A stretch of 64,000 nt of DNA. Source: Kitasatospora sp. MAP12-44 (lineage in GTDB: Bacteria; Actinomycetota; Actinomycetes; Streptomycetales; Streptomycetaceae). The DNA lies in contig NZ_JARZAE010000004.1 in NCBI RefSeq assembly GCF_029892095.1, forward strand, positions 7,316,001-7,380,000. The letters are read 5' to 3'. The position numbers and the translations under genes were made by a program. Below the pieces are notes generated by a model. It made no database searches. It was not told the DNA's origin and saw only the letters and a list, made by a program, of their open reading frames with translations. Shown here one piece after another: positions 1-7,871 of the stretch (position 1 is its first letter; every line of letters begins with the position of its first letter).

Positions 1-865
1 CGGGCAGGGCCGGGCGCTCGACGGCGCCGCTGCCGAAGTGGCCGATCACCTCGGAGGCGGGCAGTGCCCCGGCGGGCAGCGGCGCGGACTCGGCCGCCAC
101 CAGCTCCGCGTAGGCGCGCGGGGAGCGGCGCACGGTCTGCGCCGCGTTGTTGATCAGGATGTCCAGCGGGCCTTCGGCGGCCACCGAGTCGGCCAGCGCG
201 ATCACCTGGGCGGGGTCGCGCAGGTCGATCCCGACGATCTTCAGGCGGTGCAGCCAGTCGCCGCTGTCGGGCATCTCCTTGAAGCGCCGGATCGCGTCGT
301 TGGGGAAGCGGGTGGTGATCGTGGTGTGCGCGCCGTCGCGCAGCAGGCGCAGCGCGATGTACATCCCGATCTTGGCCCGGCCGCCGGTGAGCAGCGCCCG
401 GCGGCCCGTCAGGTCGGCCCGGGCGTCGCGGCGCGAGCGGTTCTCCTTGGCGCACGGCGGGCAGAGCTGGTGGTAGAAGGCGTCCACCTCGACGTAGCGG
501 GTCTTGCAGGTGTAGCAGGAGCGCGGGCGCTGCAGGATGCCGGCGATCTCGGTGGTGGTCGGGGTGGAGAGCCCGAACACGCCCGCGGTCTCGTCGTCGA
601 TCCGGCCCGGCGCGCCGGTCGCGGTGGCGGCGGTCACGGCGCGGTCGTTGGCCGACTTGGCGGCCCGGGTCTCCTGGCGGCGGCGCTGCTTCACGGTGCG
701 GAAGATGCCCGCGACGGCGCGGCGCACGGTGATCGCGTCAGGGTGGTCGACGTCCAGCTCGTCCAGTTCGGCGAGTACCTCGAGGCAGAAGCGCAGGCGC
801 TCGGGGTCGATACCCGGCCCGAATTCGAGCTCCGTGATGTCCTGCTGCTCCTCTGCCGTCGTCAT
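1..865 (-). CDS. SDR-family oxidoreductase with N-terminal zinc ribbon (3' end outside window)
   Basis: The gene reads leftward from an ATG at 865 and runs off the window edge, so only about 288 residues are visible. An N-terminal segment of about 115 residues leads into a CxxC...CxxC zinc-ribbon-like element (C117, C120, C135, C138). A Rossmann fold follows, with a glycine motif TGGRAKIG at residues 160-167 and an NNAA motif near 239-242, both typical of short-chain dehydrogenases that use NAD(P). The catalytic Tyr-Lys region lies outside the window. The zinc ribbon in front of an SDR domain is unusual among SDRs. The substrate is unknown. The gene is divergent from the hydroxyacid dehydrogenase at 976. 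Confidence 0.8.
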   Translation of the reverse strand, partial: MTTAEEQQDITELEFGPGIDPERLRFCLEVLAELDELDVDHPDAITVRRAVAGIFRTVKQRRRQETRAAKSANDRAVTAATATGAPGRIDDETAGVFGLSTPTTTEIAGILQRPRSCYTCKTRYVEVDAFYHQLCPPCAKENRSRRDARADLTGRRALLTGGRAKIGMYIALRLLRDGAHTTITTRFPNDAIRRFKEMPDSGDWLHRLKIVGIDLRDPAQVIALADSVAAEGPLDILINNAAQTVRRSPRAYAELVAAESAPLPAGALPASEVIGHFGSGAVERPALP

Positions 866-975
866 GCCTTCGCTGCTTCCTTCATCCGCTGATCCCACCC
901 GATTACTCGATGAATCGTACGGAGTGCCCAGCACGAGGCCAAACGGCGGCAACGGGGGTCGGTAGATTCGCTGCC

Positions 976-1938
976 ATGACCACCGCTGCCACCGCCCCCG
1001 TCGTGCTGCTGCCCTATCCCGCCGAGAGCATCCCCGGGCTGCCCGCCGAACTGGAGGCGCACGTGTTCGACAACACCTCCTGCGACGGCCGCCCCGGCCC
1101 GCCGCCTGCCGAGCTGCTCGCCCGTACCGACTTCCTGGTCGTCCCCTACAGCTATCTGCACCCCGGCTCGGTGCTGCCGCTGCTGCCCGCGATGCCCCGG
1201 CTGCGCGTGGTGCAGACGCAGACCGCCGGGGTGGACGACATCCTCCCGCACATCCCGGCGGGCGTGACGCTCTGCAACGCCCGCGGCGTGCACGACGCCT
1301 CCACCGCCGAGCTCGCCCTCACCCTGACGCTGGCGGCGCTGCGCGACGTGCCGCGCTTCGTCCGGGGCCAGGACGCCGAGCAGTGGCAGGCCGGCTTCTA
1401 CCCGGCGCTGGCCGACCGGACGGTGCTGATCGTCGGCTACGGCGCGGTCGGCGCGGCGATCGAGGAGCGGCTGCGGCCCTTCGAGTGCGAGGTGCTGCGG
1501 GTGGCGCGCACGGCCCGCAGCGCCCCGCACGGCCCGGTGCACTCGCTGGCCGAGCTGCCCGAGCTGCTCCCGGCGGCCGATGTGGTGATCCTCGCGGTGC
1601 CGCTCTCGGACGCCACCCGCGGCCTGGTGGACGCCGGGTTCCTGGCCGCGCTGCCGGACGGCGCGCTGCTGGTGAACGTGGCGCGCGGCCCGGTGGTGGA
1701 CACCGGCGCGCTGCTCGCCGAGCTGACGGCCGGCCGGCTGCGGGCGGCGCTGGACGTCACCGACCCCGAGCCGCTGCCGGCCGGCCACCCGCTCTGGCAT
1801 GCGCCGGGCGTGCTGATCACCCCTCATGTCGGCGGCAGCAGCTCGGCGTTCCTGCCGCGCTCGCGCCGGTTGATCGCCGCCCAGCTGAGCCGCTTCGTCA
1901 AGGGCGAGCCGCTGGAGAACGTGATCATCGCCGGTTAG
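976..1938 (+). CDS. D-isomer specific 2-hydroxyacid dehydrogenase
   Basis: The product is 320 aa, a usual length for this NAD(P)-dependent cytosolic family, which interconverts 2-hydroxy and 2-keto acids. The nucleotide-binding motif GYGAVG lies at residues 154-159. The catalytic triad is present: Arg237 in NVARG, Glu265 in DPEP and His284 in TPHVGG. I chose ATG 976, which starts the conserved part; an in-frame ATG at 910 would add a 22-residue tail of low plausibility. The substrate cannot be read from the sequence. The stop codon lies one base before a 23-base G run, and the next gene is convergent. Confidence 0.85.
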   Translation: MTTAATAPVVLLPYPAESIPGLPAELEAHVFDNTSCDGRPGPPPAELLARTDFLVVPYSYLHPGSVLPLLPAMPRLRVVQTQTAGVDDILPHIPAGVTLCNARGVHDASTAELALTLTLAALRDVPRFVRGQDAEQWQAGFYPALADRTVLIVGYGAVGAAIEERLRPFECEVLRVARTARSAPHGPVHSLAELPELLPAADVVILAVPLSDATRGLVDAGFLAALPDGALLVNVARGPVVDTGALLAELTAGRLRAALDVTDPEPLPAGHPLWHAPGVLITPHVGGSSSAFLPRSRRLIAAQLSRFVKGEPLENVIIAG

Positions 1939-1939
1939 C

Positions 1940-1962
1940 GGGGGGGGGGGGGGGGGGGGGGG
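1940..1962. repeat. Uninterrupted 23-base poly-G tract between convergent genes
   Basis: A run of 23 consecutive G residues starts one base after the stop codon of the dehydrogenase (1938) and ends just before the stop of the convergent gene (1966). Nothing else in the window approaches this homopolymer length. It could be a slippage-prone tract, a G-quadruplex-forming element at a convergent terminator, or an assembly artefact. Confidence 0.95.
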
Positions 1963-1965
1963 CGG

Positions 1966-2601
1966 TCAGCGCGGGTCGGGCCGGTCCAGGTTCCAGTGCC
2001 GGACGACCTGGCAGTACCAGGTCCCCTCCGCGCCGTGCGGGATCAGCGCGAAGCGGCTGACGGTGCGCTGGCCGCCCTCGTGGTCCCCGTAGAGCAGGTC
2101 GATGCTGATCCGCTCGCGGTTCTTCAGGCGCTGGAGAATCGGCGCGTGGTCGGGGTCGGTGGCCTCGCGGATCGCCGCGTGCCAGAAGCCGGTGTCCCCG
2201 GGGGCGACATAGAGGTCGCGGGACTGGCGTCGGAACGACTCCGGGTCGGCCGGCCCCCGCGAGGCGTAGGTGTCAGCCTCGGCGAGCCGCCAGCCGTGGA
2301 TGACGCCGATCCCGGGGCCGACGTTGCGCAGCGAGGCTGCCAGGTAGAGCCGGTCCTCCTCGACCTGGACGTAGCCCGCGCCCCCGTGCAGGCGGGTGCC
2401 GTGGCCGTCCATCCAGATCAGCTTCTGATCCGGGTCGCCGACCCGCGAGGAGATCAGCACCGGTCGCAGCGAGGCCTGGACGGCCCGCTCGGCGGAGAGC
2501 GCGGCGCGGTCCGCCGAGCGGATCGAGGCGAACGAGGCGACCGCCAGGATCAGCGTTCCGCCGGCGGTCGCCAGCGAGGAGATGGTCGCCCAGTCAGCCA
2601 T
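1966..2601 (-). CDS. Hypothetical protein with one N-terminal membrane segment
   Basis: The product is 211 aa. Residues about 5-26 (ISSLATAGGTLILAVASFAS) form one hydrophobic helix, followed by a polar, probably soluble domain of about 180 residues rich in Trp, Arg and Asp and ending NLDRPDPR. The arrangement suggests a protein anchored at its N terminus. I recognise no enzymatic motif and no family. The ATG at 2601 begins directly with the membrane segment, which supports that start. Its stop codon is three bases from the poly-G tract. Confidence 0.65.
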   Translation of the reverse strand: MADWATISSLATAGGTLILAVASFASIRSADRAALSAERAVQASLRPVLISSRVGDPDQKLIWMDGHGTRLHGGAGYVQVEEDRLYLAASLRNVGPGIGVIHGWRLAEADTYASRGPADPESFRRQSRDLYVAPGDTGFWHAAIREATDPDHAPILQRLKNRERISIDLLYGDHEGGQRTVSRFALIPHGAEGTWYCQVVRHWNLDRPDPR

Positions 2602-2695
2602 GGGCGGCCTGCACAGTACATATCGGGTTCACGGGCGGCAGCGTAGGGGATCGCGCCCGCGGCCCGGGCAGCTGTCCACCCCGTAGACGGAACGC

Positions 2696-3169
2696 TCAGC
2701 TCTCGCCGCCCATCGCCTTGGCCGCGCGCCCGGGCATCGCCTCCGGCGGCACGTCCTCGATGTGCGTGGAGACGTTCCAGTGGTGGCCGAACGGGTCGGC
2801 GAAGGAGCCGGAGCGGTCGCCGTAGAACTGGTTCTCGACCGGGCGCAGCGTGGTGGCGCCGTTGGCCAGCGCCAGCCCGAACACCGCGTCGACGTCCTCG
2901 ACGTAGACGTTCAGCAGCACGGGCGTGCCGCCGACCGTCTTGGGGCCGACAGCGCCGATCTCCGGGTACTCGTCGGCCAGCATGATCAGCGAGTCGCCGA
3001 GCTGCAGTTCGGCGTGGCCGACCCGCCCGTCCGGCCCGGTCATCCGGTCGCCGCGCTGGGCGGCGCCGAGCACGGTGGTGTAGAAGTCGATCGCCGCCGC
3101 GGCGCCGTCCACGAAAAGGTACGGCGATACGCGCGGGTAACCGTCCGGAATGGGTTTCACAGCGGACAT
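2696..3169 (-). CDS. VOC-family (glyoxalase/bleomycin-resistance fold, PhnB-like) protein
   Basis: The product is 157 aa, starting at ATG 3169 behind an AGGAG ribosome-binding site; the open frame continues upstream without family resemblance. The sequence carries the two beta-alpha-beta-beta-beta modules of the vicinal oxygen chelate fold. PYLFVDGAAAAIDFYTTVLG opens the first module, and a DRSGSFADPFGHHWNV stretch in the second module resembles the PhnB group. VOC proteins are often small metal-dependent enzymes or binding proteins. Metal ligands and substrate cannot be assigned by eye. Confidence 0.8.
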   Translation of the reverse strand: MSAVKPIPDGYPRVSPYLFVDGAAAAIDFYTTVLGAAQRGDRMTGPDGRVGHAELQLGDSLIMLADEYPEIGAVGPKTVGGTPVLLNVYVEDVDAVFGLALANGATTLRPVENQFYGDRSGSFADPFGHHWNVSTHIEDVPPEAMPGRAAKAMGGES

Positions 3170-3320
3170 CGTGCGCTCCTGGATTTTCGGTGCCTGCGTC
3201 CTTGTACCGAGCCTGGCACGGCCCGCGGAGCGTCGCCTGTCGCGGGAGGCTCTTTTCGCCCCCGCGATCGTTAGATTGGAGGCCAGAGGTTCTGCCGGGC
3301 CAGAGGGCGGGGTGAGCTTG

Positions 3321-3545
3321 ATGGACGTGCCGGGCGACGCGGAGCAGAGCCCCGTCGGCGCCGTCGGACGGGTGACCGTCTCGATCCCGACGGACGGGCC
3401 GGGGGAGGTGCTGGTGCCGGTGCGCGGCGGGACGGAGGCCTTCGCCGCCTGGGCCGACCAGCCCATTCCCCGACACGCCCAGGTGATGGTGGTGGAGCGG
3501 ACCTCGGCGCGCTCGGTGATCGTCGTCCCCTTTCCCTCTTCGTAA
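3321..3545 (+). CDS. Small NfeD-like (OB-fold) protein upstream of flotillin
   Basis: The product is about 74 aa, starting at ATG 3321; a GTG at 3312 is an alternative start. The segment GRVTVSIPTDGPGEVLVPVRG followed by hydrophobic beta strands resembles the soluble C-terminal OB-fold domain of NfeD/YuaF proteins. These are classically encoded next to flotillins and work with them at membrane microdomains. No transmembrane helix is visible, so it would be the soluble domain alone. The flotillin gene starts 38 bases downstream, suggesting one transcript. Assignment rests on the short motif plus this context. Confidence 0.6.
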   Translation: MDVPGDAEQSPVGAVGRVTVSIPTDGPGEVLVPVRGGTEAFAAWADQPIPRHAQVMVVERTSARSVIVVPFPSS

Positions 3546-3583
3546 AGTCCTTCTTCGTAAAAGCTTCATAGAGGAGTTCCGCG

Positions 3584-4840
3584 ATGTTGTTCTGGCATGT
3601 CCCCGCGCCGAACGAGGCGCTGCTGATCTCCGGTTCCAAGCGCCAGGCCCAGGACACCCAGTTCCGGATCGTCACCGGCCACGGCAGCTTCGTGATGCCG
3701 ATCAAGCAGAAGGCCCGGATGCTGTCGCTGGCGCTGCGCGAGGCGGAGATCTCCGAGGACTGCGTGACCCAGCAGGGCATCCGGCTCAACGTCCGCGCGG
3801 TGACGGTGTTCAAGGTCGGCGACGACTCGGTCTCCATCTCCAACGCGGCCCGCCGCTTCCTGGCCGAGCAGGACCGGATGGAGGAACTGGTGGGCCGGAT
3901 CTTCGCGGGCCATCTGCGGTCCATCATCGGCGGTCTGACGGTGGAGCAGATCATCCGCGAGCGGGACCGGGTGGCGCAGGAGGTGAAGGCGGGCAGCCAC
4001 AACGAGATGGAGAAGCTGGGCATCGTGGTGGACGCCCTGCAGATCCAGGAGATCGAGGACGCCACCGGCTACATCACCAACCTGGCCGCCCCGCACGCCG
4101 CCGCGGTCGCCAGCCAGGCCCGGATCGCCCAGGCCCGCTCCGACCAGGAGGCCGCCCAGCGCGAGCAGGAGGCCCTGGCGCTGAAGGCGCAGTACGAGCG
4201 GGACACCGCGATCAAGCGGGCCGGTTTCGTGGCCGAGACCGAGCAGGCCAACGCCAAGGCCGCGCAGGCCGGTCCGCTGGCCGAGGCGAAGGCCTCGCAG
4301 GAGGTCATCGAGGAGCAGACCGCGCTGGCCACCCGCCAGGCCAACCTGGCCGCCCAGCGCCTGGAGGCGGAGGTGCGCCGGCCGGCCGACGCGGAGGCCT
4401 ACCGCCAGCGCACGCTGGCCGAGGCGCAGCGCGACCGGGCGAAGTTCGAGGCCGAGGGCGAGGCCTACCGCCGCACCACGCTGGCCACCGCCGAGGCGCA
4501 GGCGATCCGGGTCCAGGCGGACGGCACCGCGTACGCGGAGCGGACCACCGCCGAGGCCCAGGCCGCCGCGAACGACGCCCGCGCCGCCTCGCTCAAGAAC
4601 GGCAACCAGGAGCTGATCGCCGCCAACCGGGTCGTGGAGAACCTGCCCGCCCTGGTCGACGCGGCCGCGCGCGGCATCGCGAGCTCCAACCTGACGATCC
4701 TGAACGGCACCGAGGGCGTCAACCAGGTCGCCGCCGGCATCGTCGGCCAGGGCATGGCGATCCTTGACGCGCTGCGCCAGTCCACCGCGGTCCGGCCGAC
4801 CACGCCGCCGTCGCCGCAGCCGCAGGCCGAGGCGGTCTGA
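3584..4840 (+). CDS. Flotillin-like SPFH-domain protein
   Basis: The product is 418 aa with a clear ribosome-binding site (GAGGAG) before ATG 3584. Residues about 5-180 form the SPFH/Band-7 domain. Residues about 185-340 form a long Ala/Glu/Gln-rich coiled coil with repeated EAQA/EAxAYR motifs, and a flotillin-type C-terminal region follows, ending in a Pro/Gln-rich tail. Bacterial flotillins oligomerise at the membrane and organise microdomains. There is no N-terminal membrane helix, so attachment would be peripheral or through a partner. The upstream NfeD-like gene is the classical neighbour. Confidence 0.85.
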   Translation: MLFWHVPAPNEALLISGSKRQAQDTQFRIVTGHGSFVMPIKQKARMLSLALREAEISEDCVTQQGIRLNVRAVTVFKVGDDSVSISNAARRFLAEQDRMEELVGRIFAGHLRSIIGGLTVEQIIRERDRVAQEVKAGSHNEMEKLGIVVDALQIQEIEDATGYITNLAAPHAAAVASQARIAQARSDQEAAQREQEALALKAQYERDTAIKRAGFVAETEQANAKAAQAGPLAEAKASQEVIEEQTALATRQANLAAQRLEAEVRRPADAEAYRQRTLAEAQRDRAKFEAEGEAYRRTTLATAEAQAIRVQADGTAYAERTTAEAQAAANDARAASLKNGNQELIAANRVVENLPALVDAAARGIASSNLTILNGTEGVNQVAAGIVGQGMAILDALRQSTAVRPTTPPSPQPQAEAV

Positions 4841-4914
4841 GATCTTGCCGCCCGGGCGGGGTGGGAGGACGCTGGTGGGAGCGGGGTGACGGGACCGGCG
4901 CCAGGAGGTGCGGG

Positions 4915-5178
4915 ATGCACAACCAATGGGATGTCGAACTCAGCTTCGAGGAGGACGGCACACTCACGTCCTGCGAGGCGAGGCTGGTCGGCGTACGCGC
5001 GCCGGCGCTGAGCGCGCACGCGGAGTCCGTGCGCAGCACCGCCGACCGTCCGGTGGCCGGGATCGGCGAGGAGGTCGCGGCGGCTCGCGCGCTGGACGCG
5101 CTCTCGCACAAGCTGCGCGCCCAGGCGGCCGGGGACCTGGAGGACGCGAGTCTGCGGCCCAACTATCTGATCTTCTGA
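4915..5178 (+). CDS. DUF1876 domain protein
   Basis: The product is 87 aa, with an AGGAGG ribosome-binding site at 4903-4908 that fixes ATG 4915. The sequence fits the DUF1876 pattern common in actinobacteria: a QWDVELSFEEDG strand, then ARL, then GIGEEVAAARALDALSHKL and a C-terminal AAGDLE segment. These are small alpha/beta proteins of unknown function, often present in several copies per streptomycete genome. It is the last gene before a strong bidirectional terminator hairpin. Confidence 0.75.
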   Translation: MHNQWDVELSFEEDGTLTSCEARLVGVRAPALSAHAESVRSTADRPVAGIGEEVAAARALDALSHKLRAQAAGDLEDASLRPNYLIF

Positions 5179-5212
5179 TCCGCCGGCGGGGAGTTGCCCC
5201 GCCGGCGGATCA
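5176..5212. terminator. Bidirectional terminator hairpin, 16-bp perfect stem
   Basis: The arms TGATCCGCCGGCGGGG (5176-5191) and CCCCGCCGGCGGATCA (5197-5212) are perfect inverted repeats with a 5-nt loop AGTTG. The hairpin overlaps the DUF1876 stop codon and lies 12 bases from the stop of the convergent permease gene. It lacks a U-tract, as is common for streptomycete terminators. Confidence 0.85.
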
Positions 5213-5224
5213 GCGGTCGCGCGA

Positions 5225-7663
5225 TCAGGCGGACGGGTCCGCCGGGTCCTCGTGCGGCATCAGCAGCTCGTACGAGGGGTTGGCGATGGTGAGGTAGCCG
5301 TCCGTGTTGCCGACCATCCCCTCCGCCCGCAGCCGGGCGCCGGGCTGGATGCCCTGGATGGCGCGGCGGCCGTAGAAGGTCAGCGTGATGCCGCCGGTCT
5401 CGTCGAAGACCTCGCACTCCAGCCGGGGCGTGCCCGAGACCGGCGTGACGTTGACCGACCGCACCTGGCCCCGGACGCTGGCCCGCTGGCGCCACTGCAG
5501 GTCGGACATCGCGACGGTGCCGTCGGCACGCCGCACGACCTCACCCCGCTCGGCGGGCGCGGCGTCGTCCGGGACGGGGAGTCGGCGCCGCCCGTTCGCG
5601 CTCTCGCCCCGGCGCGCCGCGCTGACGGCGGCGGACACCGGCACCGGCGCGCCCAGCTGGTCGGGGCCGAGCTCCTCGATGGCCTGCGTGACGTCGAACG
5701 GCACGATGGTCGCCGCGACGTGCGGCAGGCGCCCGGCGACTTGGGCGATCCGGTCGCCGACCCGGGCGTGGAACAGCCGGCCGAACAGCGGGCCGTAGGC
5801 GCGCCGGGGGATCAGCAGCGTGACGTCGGTGCGGCCGTCGGCCGTGGCGCGTGCCGAGAGCTCGGCCACCGCGCGGCGCAGTCGCCGGTCGGGGCACTCG
5901 ATGATCTCCAGCGGCACGTCAGCGGCGTGGTTGGCCTCCCAGTCGGCGCGCAGCCGCTCGGCCTGCCGGTCGTCGACCATGAAGTGCACGGCGCTCAGCT
6001 CGGTCGGGCGCAGGCTGCGGGCGTGGTGCAGGGCCTTGACGACGGCGAGGTCGAGCCGGTCCACCAGGACGTAGACGACGCTGCGGGTGTTGGCGGCGGT
6101 GGTCGCCGAGGCCGGGGCGGCGGCCAGCGCGGCGGTCTCGGCGCGGTAGCGGCTGTTGGTGCGGATCAGCGCCCAGACGCCGATCGGGAAGATGACGACG
6201 ACCATCCAGGCGCCCTCGGTGAACTTGGTGACCGCGAACATCACCACCACGGCGGCGGAGGCCACCGACGCCGCGGCGTTGACGACGATCTTCATCGTCC
6301 GATGCGGGTCGCGGCGCACCCAGTTGTACTTCACCAGGCCGGCGGCCGCCATCACAAAGCCGGTGAAGACCCCGATCGCGTAGAGCGCCACCAGCTTGGT
6401 CAGGTCGCCGCCGGTGCCGATCAGCAGCACCAGCGAGGCCACCGCCAGCACGATGATGCCGTTGGAGAAGGCCAGCCGGTGGCCGCGGATGGTCAGCTGC
6501 CGGGGCAGGAAGGAGTCCTCGGCGACGAAGCTGGCCAGGAACGGGAAGCCGTTGAAGGAGGTGTTGCCGCCGGTGTACAGGATCAGCGCGGTGGCGATCT
6601 GGACGAAGGCGAACATCACGTTGCCGAAACCGCTCTGCCCGAAGACCAGGTGCGCCTCCTGGGCCAGCACCGTGGGGCTGCCGGAGGAGAAGGGCACGGC
6701 GTGGGTCTTCCAGGCCAGCGTGGAGACGCCGAGCACCAGGGTGCCGAGGATGGCGCTCATGATCACCAGGGTGCGCCGGGCGTTGGGGCCCTGCGGGCTG
6801 CGGAACGCGCTGACGCCGTTGGAGATGGCCTCCAGACCGGTCAGCGAGGAACCGCCGTTGGCGAAGGCCCGCATCATGATGAAAAGCGAGGCGCCCATCA
6901 GGATGCCGCCGCCCGGGTGGCCGATGTCGATCACGCCCGGTGCGTGCAGCTGCGCGTCGGTGAGCTGCGGCAGGCTGCCGGTGAAGAGCCGGATCATGCC
7001 GACGATCACGGTCAGCCCGGTCGCCAGGATGAAGAGGTAGGTCGGCAGCGAGAAGGCCTTGCCGGCCTCGCGGATCCCGCGCAGGTTCCCGTAGAAGAGC
7101 AGGACGACCACCCCGCAGGTGATCCAGATCTTCTCGTGGTCGATGTTGGTGTGCAGGAGCAGCTGCAGCAGCGAGGCGACCGCGTCGGTCCCGGCGGCGG
7201 TCTGCACCGCCACCGTCACGATGTAGTCGATCAGCAGCGCGACGGCGGCGATCTGGGCGACCCGCGGCCCGAAGTTCTCGCGCGCCACCACGTACGAGCC
7301 GCCGGCCTTGGTGTACGTCATCACGACGTCGCGGTAGGACAGCGTGAGCAGGAAGAGCAGCGCCAGGATGATCCCGGTGACCGGCATGACCAGCGCGAAC
7401 CCGGCCACCCCGACCGCCGGTATCAGCTGGGTGAGCATCTGCTCGGTGCCGTACGCGCTGGAGCTGATGCAGTCCGGCGCCAGCACGCCCAGCGCGATCG
7501 GCTTGGACAGCTTCTCGTTGTGCAGCTCCGAGCTGACCAGCGGCGGGCCCAGCAGCGCCTTCTTCAGGCGGTAGCCGGGGCTCTCCGGGATCTCGACGAC
7601 GTTGCCCGGCAGGGCTGCGGGTTTTGCTGCTGGATCATTGGCGAGACGTTCGGGCGCGGCCAT
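5225..7663 (-). CDS. APC-superfamily permease (KimA-like) with C-terminal OB-fold domain
   Basis: I start the gene at ATG 7663, behind AAAGGATG, giving 812 aa; the frame stays open to 7843. Residues about 50-510 hold some 12 hydrophobic helices. The segments ISSSAYGTEQML and KAGGSYVVARENFG are typical of the APC permease branch that includes the potassium importer KimA (YdaO). Residues about 520-660 form a soluble alpha/beta domain resembling universal-stress domains. Residues about 720-812 (VRGQVRSVNV ... VFDETGGITLTFYGRRAI) look like an OB-fold of the type usually encoded by a separate neighbouring gene in streptomycetes. The substrate (K+ or amino acids) is inferred only from family. Confidence 0.8.
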   Translation of the reverse strand: MAAPERLANDPAAKPAALPGNVVEIPESPGYRLKKALLGPPLVSSELHNEKLSKPIALGVLAPDCISSSAYGTEQMLTQLIPAVGVAGFALVMPVTGIILALLFLLTLSYRDVVMTYTKAGGSYVVARENFGPRVAQIAAVALLIDYIVTVAVQTAAGTDAVASLLQLLLHTNIDHEKIWITCGVVVLLFYGNLRGIREAGKAFSLPTYLFILATGLTVIVGMIRLFTGSLPQLTDAQLHAPGVIDIGHPGGGILMGASLFIMMRAFANGGSSLTGLEAISNGVSAFRSPQGPNARRTLVIMSAILGTLVLGVSTLAWKTHAVPFSSGSPTVLAQEAHLVFGQSGFGNVMFAFVQIATALILYTGGNTSFNGFPFLASFVAEDSFLPRQLTIRGHRLAFSNGIIVLAVASLVLLIGTGGDLTKLVALYAIGVFTGFVMAAAGLVKYNWVRRDPHRTMKIVVNAAASVASAAVVVMFAVTKFTEGAWMVVVIFPIGVWALIRTNSRYRAETAALAAAPASATTAANTRSVVYVLVDRLDLAVVKALHHARSLRPTELSAVHFMVDDRQAERLRADWEANHAADVPLEIIECPDRRLRRAVAELSARATADGRTDVTLLIPRRAYGPLFGRLFHARVGDRIAQVAGRLPHVAATIVPFDVTQAIEELGPDQLGAPVPVSAAVSAARRGESANGRRRLPVPDDAAPAERGEVVRRADGTVAMSDLQWRQRASVRGQVRSVNVTPVSGTPRLECEVFDETGGITLTFYGRRAIQGIQPGARLRAEGMVGNTDGYLTIANPSYELLMPHEDPADPSA

Positions 7664-7746
7664 GCGCCATCCTTTCGGCCGTGAGTACCTGGCGGCGCTG
7701 CGCTGCGTAGTCCCTGGTACTGCTGACGGCCTAAGGGAGCCGTCTC

Positions 7747-7831
7747 CTTTTTTGACGACTATCTTCTTAACGTCTTTCGCTCGCCGCGGCCCCATCGGGT
7801 CGGGTTCCAGCGGCTTTTTTGACGCTATCTT
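7747..7831. promoter_or_regulatory. Pair of 18/19-bp direct repeats in the permease leader
   Basis: CTTTTTTGACGACTATCTT at 7747-7765 recurs at 7814-7831 as CTTTTTTGACGCTATCTT, differing by one extra A. The start-to-start distance is 67 bases. On the gene strand the repeats read AAGATAG-(T)CGTCAAAAAAG, each with an A6 run, and lie 84-168 bases upstream of ATG 7663. They are AT-rich islands in an otherwise very GC-rich sequence, which suggests a regulator-binding or structured leader element. I do not recognise the motif. Confidence 0.6.
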
Positions 7832-7871
7832 GACGGTTTCCATACGCCCTGGCGGGAATCAGGCGGACCCG

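Noticed and set aside
5252-7684. 810-codon open frame on the plus strand
   Set aside because: It is the antisense shadow of the permease gene: its translation is His/Gln/Gly/Asp-rich low-complexity, while the minus strand encodes a well-formed membrane protein.
7664-7871. Possible c-di-AMP (ydaO-type) riboswitch before the KimA-like permease
   Set aside because: The gene family suggested it, but I could not match the conserved riboswitch helices in the leader. Only the direct repeats are clear.
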